From the NCBI GenBank assembly GCA_964036295.1, contig OZ038464.1, forward strand, positions 18,894,443 through 18,958,442: 64,000 nucleotides of DNA, written 5' to 3'. The notes below the pieces were generated by a model that was not told the origin of the DNA, made no database searches, and saw only the letters and a list, made by a program, of their open reading frames with translations. Shown here piece after piece: positions 45,501 through 56,928 of the stretch. A program made the translations under genes and the position numbers. Numbering within the stretch: position 1 is the first letter of the stretch; every line of letters starts with the position of its first letter. Origin of the DNA: Plumapathes pennacea (taxonomy: Eukaryota; Cnidaria; Anthozoa; Antipatharia; Myriopathidae).

Positions 45501-46480
45501 TCCATCCACATCAATCTTATGGGCTAAATGCTCAAAAGGTCATCATACTGCATGTCACATCAACCATAGACCGTCTGATACATAATAATATGTTTTATCT
45601 CTACACTGGCACAGATTAAATACTATACTGCAGTACTCACATGGACTAGCATTCCATAATACCAGCCTATAAGGTATTACATGATCTCGTAAGATTTTGA
45701 TTAGATCTTGTTTTACCAGAATCTTATCAAGATCTTTGGGAAATCTTGCCTAATCTTGATAAGATCTTGCCAAGATCTTAGCCAAGATCCTGCAAGATTC
45801 TCCAAGATCATGCAGGGTCTTGTAGGATCTTAACTGCCAAGATATTGACATGGAAACAGATGGAATTGATGAATAATGTACACATTTATAAGTTTCTTTA
45901 AACAAATATCTGAATGTCTTTATACCCTCTTCTTGACTGGTGACTTCATTTCCACTATCTTCTGTCTTGCGTCATTAAGAATAGCAACAAGGAATGCACT
46001 GAGGTTAAAAACCAAAGGAAAAGAGTTATAAAGAAGGTACAAATACAAGCAGAACAACAACAACAACAACAACAACAAGAAAAAAAGAACACGAGCGTTA
46101 GCCCTTTGTCGGATCGGAGCAAGCGACTTCTTCTTCTTCTTTTAGGCGGCCACTCGACTAGTTAACGCCACTATAATACCTACTAAAACACTAAAGGCAT
46201 ACCAGGAATGTGCAAAACAAATAAAACGACATTAAGACAGAAATACAGCAGCAAACGTACCTCTGAGCACAAGCAGAGACCGTTAATGCATGACTTCGAG
46301 CCCGTAAATACAGTAACTGCCTGTTGAACGAACTGTCCATTAGATTTCTACGACTATCACAAACCGAGCTATTTAAAACGTAGTTAAATTGCATAGTAAT
46401 TACTTTTCGCTGTCAGAAAGGGCCGCCTCAAACTGCAGTGAAGGCAAACTGTGTGTGATATCTTCATCAACGGACGCCAT
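39592..46480 (-). CDS. NOXRED1: NADP-dependent oxidoreductase domain protein NOXRED1, complete 12-exon gene
   Basis: Exons in transcript order: 46480-46404, 45998-45926, 44424-44319, 43785-43685, 43360-43295, 42817-42688, 42446-42406, 41677-41611, 40838-40739, 40307-40185, 39903-39778, 39631-39592. The sum is 1050 nt (349 aa; human NOXRED1 is of similar length); all junctions are GT-AG with matching phases. Seen: a Rossmann nucleotide-binding loop VGIIGCGRLGRQLA (GxGxxG at 70-75), ELFISTRRPETL after beta-2, DLLFICCLPSQFPNI, LRPAY, then the helical C-terminal part (ERWAEIVLFLFLNTCTRKEL, and FPLFDIGK near the end). The family is related to pyrroline-5-carboxylate reductase; the substrate is not known. 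The exon at 42817-42688 is the least conserved, but its phases fit both neighbours. Introns hold unusual repeats (polypurine tract, GGATCC array). Confidence 0.92.
39940..40160. repeat. Polypurine tract in NOXRED1 intron 10
   Basis: About 220 bp of almost pure A and G on the plus strand (AAAGAGAGAAAAG-like), hence polypyrimidine in the transcript. It fills most of the intron before exon 39903-39778. Confidence 0.85.
40996..41300. mobile_element. MITE with TIR TAGAGCGGTTTTCGGATGAC
   Basis: About 305 bp. The left TAGAGCGGTTTTCGGATGAC is mirrored by the right GTCATCCGAAAACGGCTCTA. The interior has repeated CTTTGGTTTTGCG and GCTGATTGG motifs. Related partial sequence lies next to it (41300-41490), and similar motifs occur at about 6290-6410 and 53670-53800. 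Confidence 0.75.
44779..44880. mobile_element. Short perfect-type hairpin in NOXRED1 intron 2
   Basis: Arms of about 42 bp: ATTCGCTGAAGTGGAGGTGA at the left and TCACCTCCACTTCGGCGAAT at the right, with a loop of about 18 bp containing CACCAAAACGGCTC. It is likely to be the end of, or a solo, palindromic MITE; sequence from about 44590 may belong to it. Confidence 0.7.
44945..45400. repeat. Palindromic GGATCC-based tandem repeat in NOXRED1 intron 2
   Basis: Dozens of AGGATCCT cores spaced about 10-15 bp apart, as CAGGATCCTG and AAGGATCCTT variants, with occasional TGTTGTGTTTATCCTA spacers. The core itself is palindromic, so the array is the same on both strands. Confidence 0.9.
45690..45845. 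repeat. AAGATCTT-based tandem repeat in NOXRED1 intron 2
   Basis: About a dozen AAGATCTT or CAAGATCTTG palindromes spaced 10-15 bp apart, in a layout like the neighbouring GGATCC array but with a different core. Confidence 0.85.
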
Positions 46481-46789
46481 ATTTGTTGTTGCTAAGAACG
46501 CTGACCGCACGAGGATGCAGGCGCAGGTGTGGGATTCCCTGGGCTGGAAGCCTCGGGAAATATATCATTCACCAATTCTTACGATTTCTTAAATTAGCTA
46601 AACTGCGATAAAGAAAATATGAGCTGAGAGTGAATATATTTCTTTCTTTTGTGACCCTTTTTTATTCCATTGGTAATTGCTTGCGGGGGCCTGGGGCCCA
46701 AGCGAGCTTAAAACGGAAATTTTTATTAATTTTTTCTTTTTGTGGGTCGAGAATCAGCACACGGTGATTGGTTCATATTATCACGTGGT

Positions 46790-48084
46790 TTGTGCTGTGG
46801 CGACACGACATACTTGGGAAGATAACAGGGCGAAAACAGGAACCAAAGCTACGGTGAGCTTTAGCCGTAAAACAATGACGCTTTATGCTTTACTCTGTAC
46901 ATTACATCTGTTGCCTCATAAAATTCTTCTGCGTATCGTACATTGCCTGTTGAAGTGTTTCTTTCATTCGATCATGTAGCCTTTGTTTCGCAATGGTCAT
47001 TGAATACCAGAAATGAAAAATACACCGAAATAATTCTGAGGATTGAGTTTGCAGTCACAAATGGACTGAACACACTGTGAACAAAACCGCAATGATATTG
47101 TAAACATCTCTCGTGTGACATTCCTAGCTTTCAATTTTATATTTGTTACAGAGCACGAATACTCGAAAGCCTGATAGAAGAAACGTATTGAGTTAATAAA
47201 AGAAAACACATAAGTAGTGAAGCGAAAAAGTTAACTGCATCCCATTCAAACTCAACGCCATTTGGCTCTGTGGAATATGCACGGATAAACTGGATTTTAG
47301 GAAAAGATTTTGGCTCGCGTTCACCGCGGAAGCTTTGAGAATAGCCGTAAACAAATGTTTGATGGATACCGCTGGGTATTGCAAATATCTCTGTCGCCGA
47401 TAAGTATTTAGTCCCGACGAAACTTTCTGTGGCGACACGAAATACTTCTGGGAAGATAACAGGGCGAAAACAGAAACCAAAGCTACGGTGAGCTTTAGCC
47501 GTAAAACAATGACGCTTTATGCTTTACTCTGTACATGACATCTGTTGCCTCATAAAATTCTTCTGCGTATCGTACATTGCCTGTTGAAGTGTTTCTTTCA
47601 TTCGATCATGTAGCCTTTGTTTCGCAATGTTCATTAAATACCAGAAATGAAAAATACACCGAAATAATTCTGAGGATTGAGTTTGCAGTCACAAATGACA
47701 GAACACACTGTGAACAAAACCGCAATAATATCGTAAACATCTCTCGTGTGACACTGTACATGACATCTGTTGCCTCATAAAATTCTTCTGCGTATCGTAC
47801 ATTGCCTGTTGAAGTGTTTCTTTCATTCGATCATGTAGCCTTTGTTTCGCAATGTTCATTAAATACCAGAAATGAAAAATACACCGAAATAATTCTGAGG
47901 ATTGAGTTTGCAGTCACAAATGACTGAACACACTGTGAACAAAACCGCAATAATATCGTAAACATCTCTTGTGTGACATTCCTAGCTTTCAATTTTATAT
48001 TTGTTACAGAGCACGAATACTCGAAAGGCTGATAGAAGAAACGTATTGAGTTAATAAAAGAAAACACATAAGTAGTGAAGCGAA
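46790..48084. repeat. Local three-copy duplication upstream of NOXRED1
   Basis: Copy 1 is about 46790-47225, copy 2 about 47428-47752 and copy 3 47753-48084. Shared landmarks are GTACATTGCCTGTTGAAGTG, then ATTCGATCATGTAGCCTTTG, then CACCGAAATAATTCTGAGGA. Copy 2 lacks the 3' third and joins copy 3 directly at GTGTGACA/CTGTACAT. No protein is recognised. Confidence 0.85.
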
Positions 48085-48135
48085 GGCTGGATTAATCGTG
48101 GCCTCTGATTAGAAATAAGAGTCAAGGTCAAACTG

Positions 48136-49338
48136 AATCAGTGGCAATTTCCGTTAATTCTACTTTTTTGTTGAAACTCGAATTTGGAATCACGAAAATA
48201 AAGGAAAAACCAATTCTTAGCGCTATTCTTTCTCGGGAAAGTTGAAATACCCCAATTATTTTCTACGTCGTTGTATTCGGTCTGCAACGTAAATATTCTC
48301 GACCTTTCTGAATAAAAATCTCGATCTTTTCTGAGATTTGTTCCGACCAGTAGTTTGGGGAAATGTCAGACATTTTCTCACGTTTGTCTGTCGGTTCGTG
48401 TCTCGGAACAAGCCTTTCTCATGCTGTTCCCACGTGACTTTACAAAAAAACAACTTCGCGCCACTTGCTCGCCGGGTTTTGGCGCAACGACACGTGCACG
48501 GCAAGATGTCTTTTGTAAAAGTTAAACGAAAGGGCAAACTGGTGAAGGTAAAAATATCAGACTTAACAGTTAAAAGCATTTCAATGATCTTTAAGTATCA
48601 CCGCTCCTTCGATTTCATCTTCCAGGTAAACTCCTTTCATCGCATTCAACTTAAAGCTGGTGTTACACTGGTCTATTTGCAACGATGCGATGTTGCGCTA
48701 AAAATCGTTGAGGTGTAACACTGCATTGCGAACGATTTTTCGCGATGTTTGCAGTGCTGCAACGCGTTGCAAGTTTCTGAAAGCGATTCAAAAACTTGCA
48801 ACACCGTTGCGTGAGTTTGGAGCAAATCGGCGTTGCAAATCGTCGTTGCAAATCGACCAGTGTAACACCACCTTAAAGATCATTGAAATGCTTTTAACTC
48901 AGTGTTAACTCTGATATTTTTACCTTAACCAGTTTGCCCTTTCGTTTAACTTTTACAAAAGACATCTCGCCGTGCACGTGTCGTCGCGCCAAAACCCGGC
49001 GAGCAAGTGGCCCGAAGTTGTTTTATACGAAAAGTCACGTGGGAACCGCATGAGAAAGGCTCGTTCCGAGACACGAACCGACAGACAAACGTGAGAAAAT
49101 GTCTGACATTTCCCCAAACCTGCTGCACGGAACAAATCTCAGAAAAGATCGAGATTTTTATTCAGAAAAGGTCGAGAATATTTACGTTGCAGACCGTATA
49201 CAACGAAGTAGAAAATAATTGGGGTATTTTAACTTTCCCAAGAAAGAATAGCGCTAAGAATTGGTTTTTCCTATATTTTCGTGATTCCAAATTCAAGTTT
49301 CAACAAAAAAGTAGAATTGCCGGAAATTGCCACTGATT
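48136..49338. mobile_element. 1.2-kb foldback element with AAACTG target duplication
   Basis: The left end AATCAGTGGCAATTTCC is mirrored by the right end GGAAATTGCCACTGATT. The arms are about 500 bp each and closely complementary. AAACTG flanks both sides. The left arm contains a plus-strand frame starting at the ATG of 48507 (MSFVKVKRKGKLVKVKISD) that runs to a GT-type donor at about 48626; the right arm carries the same start inverted but broken by an indel. A separate palindromic MITE sits at the centre (48651-48876). Confidence 0.85.
48651..48876. mobile_element. MITE nested in the centre of the foldback
   Basis: The left end GCTGGTGTTACACTGGTC is mirrored by the right end GACCAGTGTAACACCACC. 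The interior has many GTTGCAA and CGATTTTTCGC motifs. It lies between the two foldback arms. Confidence 0.75.
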
Positions 49339-49481
49339 AAACTGTCTTAATCGATTGTGCATAAAAAGATGTCACGCATTCTCAAGATGCAGGGTCGCTC
49401 AACCTTTAAGAAGCAAGTGTATGAGTGTTGTAATAATAATTTTTAGTTTAATCAAGGTGTCAAAAGAGCAAGATGTCAAAA

Positions 49482-50782
49482 GGTCCGTGGGTCTTCCGTC
49501 CATTCAATTTTCGTATAAATTACAAAATCAAAAATTGAATATTGAAGTTTCCAATTTTCATATTTTATCGTTTATGCGGCAATGAAAATTAGAAATTCCT
49601 CTTGGACTTTGCATCGATGTACATTTTCAACAATCCAAAATTGAATTTTTGGTTTTCCGATTTCTCCTTTCCGATGTGTTCGAAAATCAGAAATCTAACA
49701 CCAGTTTCCCTTTTCCATCCGCTGAAAAGCGACAAAAACAGACGCATACTTCGTATGATTCGAACGGGAGATCAATTTTCAATTTTCGTACATTGAAAAA
49801 AATTGAAACATCGAATTTTGACAAAATTTCCCGAGGGGGAGGGTGTGGCTCGTCTGTTTCGGCTGCTAGTTTCCCGAGTGTGTGAGGGTACTTGGTTCTT
49901 CGTTTGTCAAGGGGAGGGGACACGGGATTTTCTGGACCACTCTTAGCCCGAAAATGGCGGCGCGCAAGAGGTTTATTTTGTAAAGACGACGAATTGATGT
50001 GCGATTGCCTGAGTCTACAAAGTGTGGTAATGACTGTGGAATGGAAACGCCGAAGATTAGGCGCCAATGTGGGCTAAGTATGGCCGCCGAACGTCGTAAT
50101 GACAGGCCGGTAAGAGACCAAACTCGTGCAGTTTATTTCACCTTGCTAGCTATTGGGTTTTTCTTTTTACGACGTTCGGCGGCCATACTTAGCCCACATC
50201 GGCGCCTAATCTTCGGCGTTTCCATTCCACAGTCATTACCACACTTTGTAGACTCAGGCAATCGTACATCAATTCGTCGTCTTTACAAAATAAACCTCTT
50301 GCGCGCCGCCATTTTCGGGCTAAGAGTGGTCCAGAAAATCCCGTGTCCCCTCCCCTTGACAAACGAAGAACCAAGTACCCTCACACACTCGGGAAACTGT
50401 AGCAGCCGAAACAGACTAGCCATACCCTCCCCCTCGGGAAATTTTGTCAAAATTCGATGTTTCAATTTTCGTATGTACGAAAATTGAAAATTGATCTCCC
50501 GTTCGAATCATACGAAGTATGCGTCCGTTTTTGTCGCTTTTCAATGGATGGAAAAGGGAAACTGGTGGTTAGATTTCTGATTTTCGAACACATCGGAAAG
50601 GAGAAATGGGAAAACCAAATTCAGTTTTGTATTGTTGAAATATACATCGATGCAAAGTCCAAGAGGAATTTCTAATTTTCATTGCCGCATAAACGATAAA
50701 ATATGAAAATTGGAAACTTCAATATTCAATTTTTGATTTTGTAATTTATACGAAAATTGAATGGACGGAAGACCCACGGACC
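49482..50782. mobile_element. 1.3-kb foldback element with TCAAAA target duplication
   Basis: The element begins GGTCCGTGGGTCTTCCGTCC and ends with its inverse. The arms are about 610 bp each and highly complementary; the unpaired centre is only about 75 bp (about 50096-50170). TCAAAA flanks both sides (49476-49481 and 50783-50788). Inner arm sequence includes GGGGAGGGGACACGGGATTT and AGCCCGAAAATGGCGGCGCG. The many open frames on both strands are mirror images of each other and not convincing genes. Confidence 0.9.
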
Positions 50783-50788
50783 TCAAAA

Positions 50789-51841
50789 GCCAGGTTCTCT
50801 ATACTGTGTGATATTTTTATGGTGAGAAATTGGAAGTTTCTCTTGGGAGTTCCGCTCTTGTCCCCTACTTTCCATTTTATATTCTGGTCTCGACCCAACT
50901 CACGCCGCGAGCTCACTGGCAAGGCCAGTCTAGTTTCTATTAGATTCTCCACTATTATTGTATCCATTTTAGTCACACATTCAACAATTCAGTTATGTCC
51001 ACTGAAGGCTTTGATGACTGAAAATTAAATACACAGTTAAAGAAATTAACGAATTATATTTTGGGGGTATTGTTTACGCATGGAAGTTGAAAAATAACGG
51101 ACTTTGCTTTTAAAATGAAAAACAAAACGATTAATGCTTCTAATAGCCGGACCTCTTTGTTCCAGAAGCAATTAATGAGGCACACAGCATTCGTGAATAT
51201 TTAGCAGCAACAACGTTTGAAAGTTATTTTCAGGATCACAGGATCCAGGAAGGCATGTAGCAAAATGGCCAGCAACGCAATATCAATTATATCAATTGTA
51301 TACAGTTTGACCCGCGAAAATCACAATTAAAAACAATCTGATGGCGCAAAAATACGCGCAGAAAACTGAAGATTAATATAATTATCACTATAGATAACCC
51401 ACATAAATTGATTTTAAATTTAAATTTAAATGTGAATTATATTCTTTCTTGAACAGTTGACCAGAAAAAGTCAAATAAAAAAGCGCTGGGCCCGAGGTTG
51501 TTTTCATTCCGCGGGTTATTTATTTCCAGGACCGGGAGATACATCATAGAAACACGTTTATCATCAGTTCTAGAATCAACAGATAAGAGCCACTCACATG
51601 ATGTTTAGAAGTACGATAAGGCTATCGCGTAAATTTACATTTTGAGATGTCTATAATATTTACAGGTTTTTGTAAACTACTCACACCGGAAGGCCTCGGT
51701 AGAGAACAGAACGCTTCTCCATCGTTCGGATTACATATTCTGCGTGATTGCCTGAGAAGTAGAATTCGTGTGCGACTCGCATATTCAGCTTCAGTTGTGA
51801 ATCAAAACCCTTGGATCACAAATATCGGCTGTAGCTTGACC
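50789..51841. other. Upstream region of the alpha-arrestin gene
   Basis: About 1 kb with no supported exon. An in-frame extension of the arrestin frame reaches back to 51647, but it lacks family similarity, so the stretch is read as 5' UTR or promoter. Nothing else is seen. Confidence 0.45.
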
Positions 51842-53273
51842 ATGAAAGGCATCGAGATGTTCCGTATCCACCTCGAAGACAAAAGAAGGACATTCTATCC
51901 TGGCGAAGCGCTGTATGGTCAACTAAGCCTGAAGATAAAAGAAGAGATAAAACTCCAAGAACTACGCTTGCAATGCCATGGAGAGGCACACGTGAGCTGG
52001 CCCGAGAGCTCGGGTTGTTATACTCGCTTTCATCACAACAACGAGCAATATTTCCATGCAGCTGCGACCATTACAGGGAAAGGTATAGTTGGCACGAGTC
52101 ACGGTTCCTTCTAGCTCTCTGTTATAAAGGACTATTATAGACGAAAATTCGATAGTGACAATGACGATGAATCGAATCGGTTTCAGTTTCGGCGAGGCAA
52201 ACGTGAGTGCTTCGCTTGATTTGAAATAAAACAGTAACAACCAGTCGAGGGGAACTTTGCGGCCACTCCGCGGGAGGTAGAAAATTGGGCATGCAGCCAC
52301 GTAGAAGTCTGCCAGGTTTAATGATTTCGTATATGGTTTAGCCACTGTTGGAATCAACTGCCCTTATTAGAGTACGCTAACTGTGTTCAGCAATGTTGCA
52401 GCATTCTTTTACAAAACTTAAAATGGTTATTCTGTTGATATATTGCCCTAGTTCACAGAACCGAAGCCAAATTTTGACGCGACAAAAAATGCATGATATA
52501 GATACCGCCCAAAATACCCTTCCTTACACTGCCTCGTAAGAACCCTTTCTTATATTGCTTCGTAAGACTTGAAATGTTAACTTTTGACCCCCAAGGATTT
52601 TTGATGGTGTAATTAATGAAGAAAACAATACATTTCAAATTGTTCCTGAGGTTGCTATTGGTTGTTCCATATATAGAGGCTCGATTCTTCTTATAACTTA
52701 TTTCGCTGCAGAGGAGTGGGACAGAACAAAACATTTCGTATGACTATTTATTATATACATACTGAGACATACTCACGAAAAAGCCATATCGTAAAATTTC
52801 GTACGCAAATGAGTTCTAGCCAATGAGAGGCCGCGAACGACGCTTTTCACACGTGAAAAAAATCGTTCGTCCAATCACAAGCTGCGAACGACGATTTTTC
52901 ACTACTTTTAAAGGGTTTCCCGGTCCCATCATAAATGTCTCAGTATGTATATAATAAACAGAAAACATCATGGAAAGTGCTTTGTACAGTTTTTATTCAC
53001 TCGTTGTTTCGTATCATAAAACTCACTCGCTCGCAAAGCCTCGCTCGTTCGTTTTATGATACTTCACAACTCGTGAATAAAAACCGTACGCGCGCACTTT
53101 CCATGAAGTAATCTCTATATATAGCATCGAGAATATATGTTTTTACCACAACACACTAGTTTCTCGCTCTCTGATTGGTCGATTAACCGTGGTAAATAAG
53201 AGTCCAGGCAACGATGTAACGCTAGCGTGTCGCGCTTTACAACGAAACTTTCTTGTATATTTCTAAATATTGT

Positions 53274-53309
<36 letters not shown>

Positions 53310-55967
53310 ACCGGCTAAATCGTGGTAAATAAGAGTCCGACCCACGGAAAACCAGTGGAAATTTATTGATTACTGTAGCAATGCCAGGTGCTTTGACACT
53401 AGAATAACCCGCATACTTTATGATACAAGAAAAATACACAAATTCCTCGCGAAACAGAATAGTGCTAAAGAGATTAATAAACAGCCAAAAGTTTAAAATA
53501 CATTCTGCATAAAAGACAAATCTGTTTGGAGTTCTTATCAAACTCTCAGCCAATTCGATGATTTTGTTACAGAGAAGTTTAGCGCAAAAGGAAAGGACTT
53601 GTGAACTTGTGAAATCTAGCTTTGCCAGCCGCTCAGATCTAGGTTTTTGGTGTTTGTGGTGATGGTGTTTTATCGCACTGATGATTGGTCACCCAAATTA
53701 CTTTTGCCTTCCGGTTGGTTGAAAATGTTTCCTTGCCGTCTTTGTGATCGGTGCTGTCATTTTATTTTGGTTTGGTTTTACGATAGTGTCATCTGAACTC
53801 CGCTTTGGTCATGTTGGTCCAACATACAATGCATCCTGTTTCTTCCTGCAGTGCCATCTCTCAAGACATTCAACATCAAGTGTCTCAGCTTGGATCGCTC
53901 AAAGCGAATGCCCGCCGGTGCCTATGGCTTCTCCTTCAAGTTCATAATCCCTGACAAATGTCTGCCGCCTTCGTTCGAGGGAACTCACGGATATATCCGC
54001 TACTGGATACAAGCGGTGATCGATCGTGGATTCGGAAAACCCGATGTCAAAACGAAAGCGGCGCATTTCATAATTGGAAATTTCGTTGGGATTGACGAAT
54101 TGGGGAACATCTCGGTAAACGTGCACTTCACTGTACCACACCACACCAACATTACAGAACACCACACAATTGAAACGTATCTACACTTGCATAACACGAC
54201 ACTGTATAGTAAAACACAGTACAGTACAGTACGTTTTAAATTACATTACACTACATTTAGATTACACACAACTATATGCAGAACAAATTGAAGAAAATTA
54301 TCTTATGACTGATTGTAAATGACTTTTGAAACTCGCGTACAAAACAACACAATAGAGAATATGATAAAGTTGACTAGATATCTTTATATATTATTCTACT
54401 TCTACTTCTACTTCTTATTCTTATTATTATTTTCCTAGAAGTCGGTTCAAAGTGAGCGAACAAAGTCCGTGGGCTGCTGCCCATGTAGTACAAAGGGCTC
54501 ACTTTCTATTAGAGCCCGCACAGACAAAACTGGATATGAACAAGGAGAGACTGTCTATCTCCACGTCTCCATTAGCAACAAAACCAGACACCACGTCACC
54601 GCAGTCGGAGTTTCACTGGTGCAGAAGACAGTGTATAGCGACATCGAAAGTAAGAATGAATATCGAAAACAAAATCGAAGATTTGACTATTTGGATAATT
54701 TGCGAACAGTTCGCTTTCCTTATCGGAGATAATTGGTTTACTTTTCTCTAAACCTTTCAAGGTGGCGAACTTTCAGTTTGTGCCAAAAACTGGCGTTATG
54801 TGTCATTAGTACATGTATGTGTTTAAACGTACTGTCTTTAGAGGTTTCTGCATTTTCATTGTTTTCTAATATACTCGGAGCAACAGAGCGTGTGCGATAT
54901 CTTGGGAAGTAGAGCGAATTTTCCAGTATAAAATTAGGAATGGACACTTCAAATAAGGGAATGTCGTTTTGTGCTTTGCATTCTACCTCCAAAAATTCCA
55001 AATAAATACAAATAAAAACAATAAAAGGCCATTTCACACGAGGCAATGCAACCTGCAACGCAACGCCGTTGCGAAAAAAGCTGCAGAAGAATTTGCACGT
55101 GTGAGACCCCCTCTTTGCAAAGCGCAGCGCAACGAAAATTTCGAGACAAGTTGCATAAAACAGTCTTCTACTTTTAGCAACGTTGCGTGGTCTCATTGCA
55201 ACGTGTGACATGTACTTTGTAACTTGTGTTTATCGGCAGCGTTGTGAGACAAGTTGTAGAGAAAATTGCCTCGTGTGACATGGCTTTTATTTATTTTTTT
55301 TTTTTACTTGGACTTTTTGGATTAACTCACTTTCTCTTTCTCTCTCAGAACAAAAGAAGATCACAGAAAATACGGTCGTTAGTACCATGGCAGGATATGT
55401 CATACGTAACAGTGACCTAGAGTTTGCCGCAATACCGCTGGCCATCCCCCCTCGGCTCAATCCAACTTTGACGACGTGCAAATGTTTGTCAGTCTGCTAC
55501 TGTGCAAAGGTAAAGTCATCTTCTCTTTACCAATCTATGCAGAAACAATATGGGTGACCATAGTAGTATGGGAAAAAAATCTCGCGTCACATTTCTGTTT
55601 TTAACAGATAACAGTGAAGTTAAAGAGAAATCTGACAAAGGCCACCGTCATCGAGCTGCCAATCATCATAGCATCTGCACCACAGAAGCAACCCTGCCAG
55701 GAATATTCCAATGTGGGAACAAACGTACTAAATAACGGTATAAAAAAGCTTGGGCTCCAAAAGAAAGGAACTATGTTTTACCTCATAGGAACGCCCTCGT
55801 CTCGTCAACAAAAGCCCCTAATTCCTAACGGCCGGCCCAACATTTGCTTCGCCGCTAACCACCAACCTTATAAGTACCCTAAGCACACTGGAGTTTATAA
55901 CGAGGCTGATTCGTTCTTCATAGTTGGGAGTCCTATCAGATATAAGAAAAGGGTCAGTCTGGTTTAG
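51842..55967 (+). CDS. Alpha-arrestin (arrestin domain-containing protein, ARRDC2/3/4-like), complete 5-exon gene
   Basis: Exons 51842-52082, 53852-54114, 54439-54649, 55349-55509, 55608-55967; 1236 nt, 411 aa, phases matching. N-arrestin domain: MFRIHLEDKRRTFYPGE start, LQCHGEAHVSWPES (compare HARGHAKVRWTES in ARRDC3), and SFKFIIPDKCLPPSFEGTHG with IRYWIQAVIDR in exon 2. C-arrestin domain: GCCPCSTKGSLSIRA, ARTDKTGYEQGETVYLHVSI, then ITVKLKRN and ATVIELPIIIASAP. Alpha-arrestins link membrane cargo to HECT ubiquitin ligases and endosomal sorting. The usual PPxY motifs for NEDD4-type ligases are not present in the C-terminal tail (residues about 320-411). The start was chosen at the ATG of CCATGAAAGG, since upstream codons show no family similarity. 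Confidence 0.92.
52972..53108. mobile_element. Palindromic MITE in arrestin intron 1
   Basis: The left CATGGAAAGTGC and TTTTTATTCACTCGTTGT are mirrored by the right ACAACTCGTGAATAAAAA and GCACTTTCCATG. The interior has GTATCATAAAAC against GTTTTATGATAC. About 137 bp, noncoding. Confidence 0.75.
53277..53306. repeat. Poly-A homopolymer in arrestin intron 1
   Basis: About 29 consecutive A between two copies of a GTGGTAAATAAGAGTCC-containing segment (about 53189-53206 and 53321-53340). This could be a retroposed tail or a slipped homopolymer. Confidence 0.8.
55024..55287. mobile_element. MITE in arrestin intron 3, TIR AAAAGGCCATTTCACACGAG
   Basis: The left AAAAGGCCATTTCACACGAG and GGCAATG are mirrored by the right GCCTCGTGTGACATGGCTTT. 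Internal GCAACGCAACG motifs are mirrored by CAACGTTGCGTGG. About 260 bp, noncoding. Confidence 0.72.
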
Positions 55968-56484
55968 CCAGACAAACGCGAGTTCTGAAGGGATAAAGGT
56001 GTTTGAAAAGCCTGCTGGTCCTATAGATGCTGGTATATCCTCTAGCACACTCATAACACCGCGACCAATATGGAACCGTATCAATGCTGGACCAACCTCT
56101 AGCAAACCTTATGAGATACCGAACAATGCTGGACCGACCTAGACCTCAGTTGATAACACTGCGACCAGTCATGGAACTCTATCGATGCTTGGCCAACCTC
56201 TAGCAACACTAATGTGATCAACCTGCAATTCCACTGGTGATACTGCCGAACAATGCTGGACCTCACTCGATACATAATCAGCCTAGCCGACGCCACTAAC
56301 ACCGGACCAACACAAAGCCCCGATGCGGATATTAGGCAATCCCAGGGTACCAATGAAATGGCATCAAGCTGTATACACTCTATAGTAGTTCAACAATTAA
56401 CGACCGAGTTAATGAGACTGACAAATAATTTGATAAGAATAAATATAATTTGATAAAAATAAATAACAATAAGCATACAGGCTC
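55968..56484. other. 3' flank of the arrestin gene with a short degenerate repeat
   Basis: 56030-56270 contains about four loose copies of a 55-65-bp unit with ATGCTGGACCAACCTCTAGC. AATAAA-type polyadenylation signals lie at about 56438 and 56458, which would give a 3' UTR of about 0.5 kb. Confidence 0.5.
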
Positions 56485-56928
56485 TTATGACCCATCAAAT
56501 ATTTCCTCTCGCGCGTGATTGGTGGAAGTGTGACACGTGACCGAATAACGTCCGCTCACGAGCGGACGTTATCAGCGAATAACCCCCGCCTGGCGAACTA
56601 TCGCTGTTTATTGACAATATCCGAACACAGTTCCATTTATTTAATCGGAAAAAAACATTACGAGATGACTACCGAGGAGGACATCAATTCATTGGTCAAA
56701 AAAGCAATTCCAGGAAGCACCAAAAAGCTTCACGGTCCCCGCGCCACTATTTGCGCTGCGAGAGGAAATGTTCAAAGGATAATAAAGACAATAAACTACT
56801 TTTGGCTTCGGAAATATGCACGGATAATATTGTCCTTGGATTATTTGTTCCTCGAACGAAACAGATGATATCCTCGGACAATTATCTGTGCATATTTCCT
56901 CGCCAAAACTATTTTATTGTTTATATAG
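56485..56928. mobile_element. Interspersed repeat copy 2 with a longer open frame
   Basis: Homolog of 8733-9205. It keeps the palindrome AACGTCCGCTCACGAGCGGA and the ATG (56665) of a frame reading MTTEEDINSLVKKAIP onward for about 68 codons to TGA near 56868. It lacks some of the inverted 3' part seen in copy 1. Confidence 0.7.

Noticed and set aside
49600..50700. Numerous 60-160-aa frames on both strands
   Set aside because: They are mirror images created by the foldback arms and match no family.
51647..51841. Upstream ATG extending the alpha-arrestin by 65 residues
   Set aside because: The extension has no family similarity, while the ATG at 51842 gives the expected N-arrestin start.
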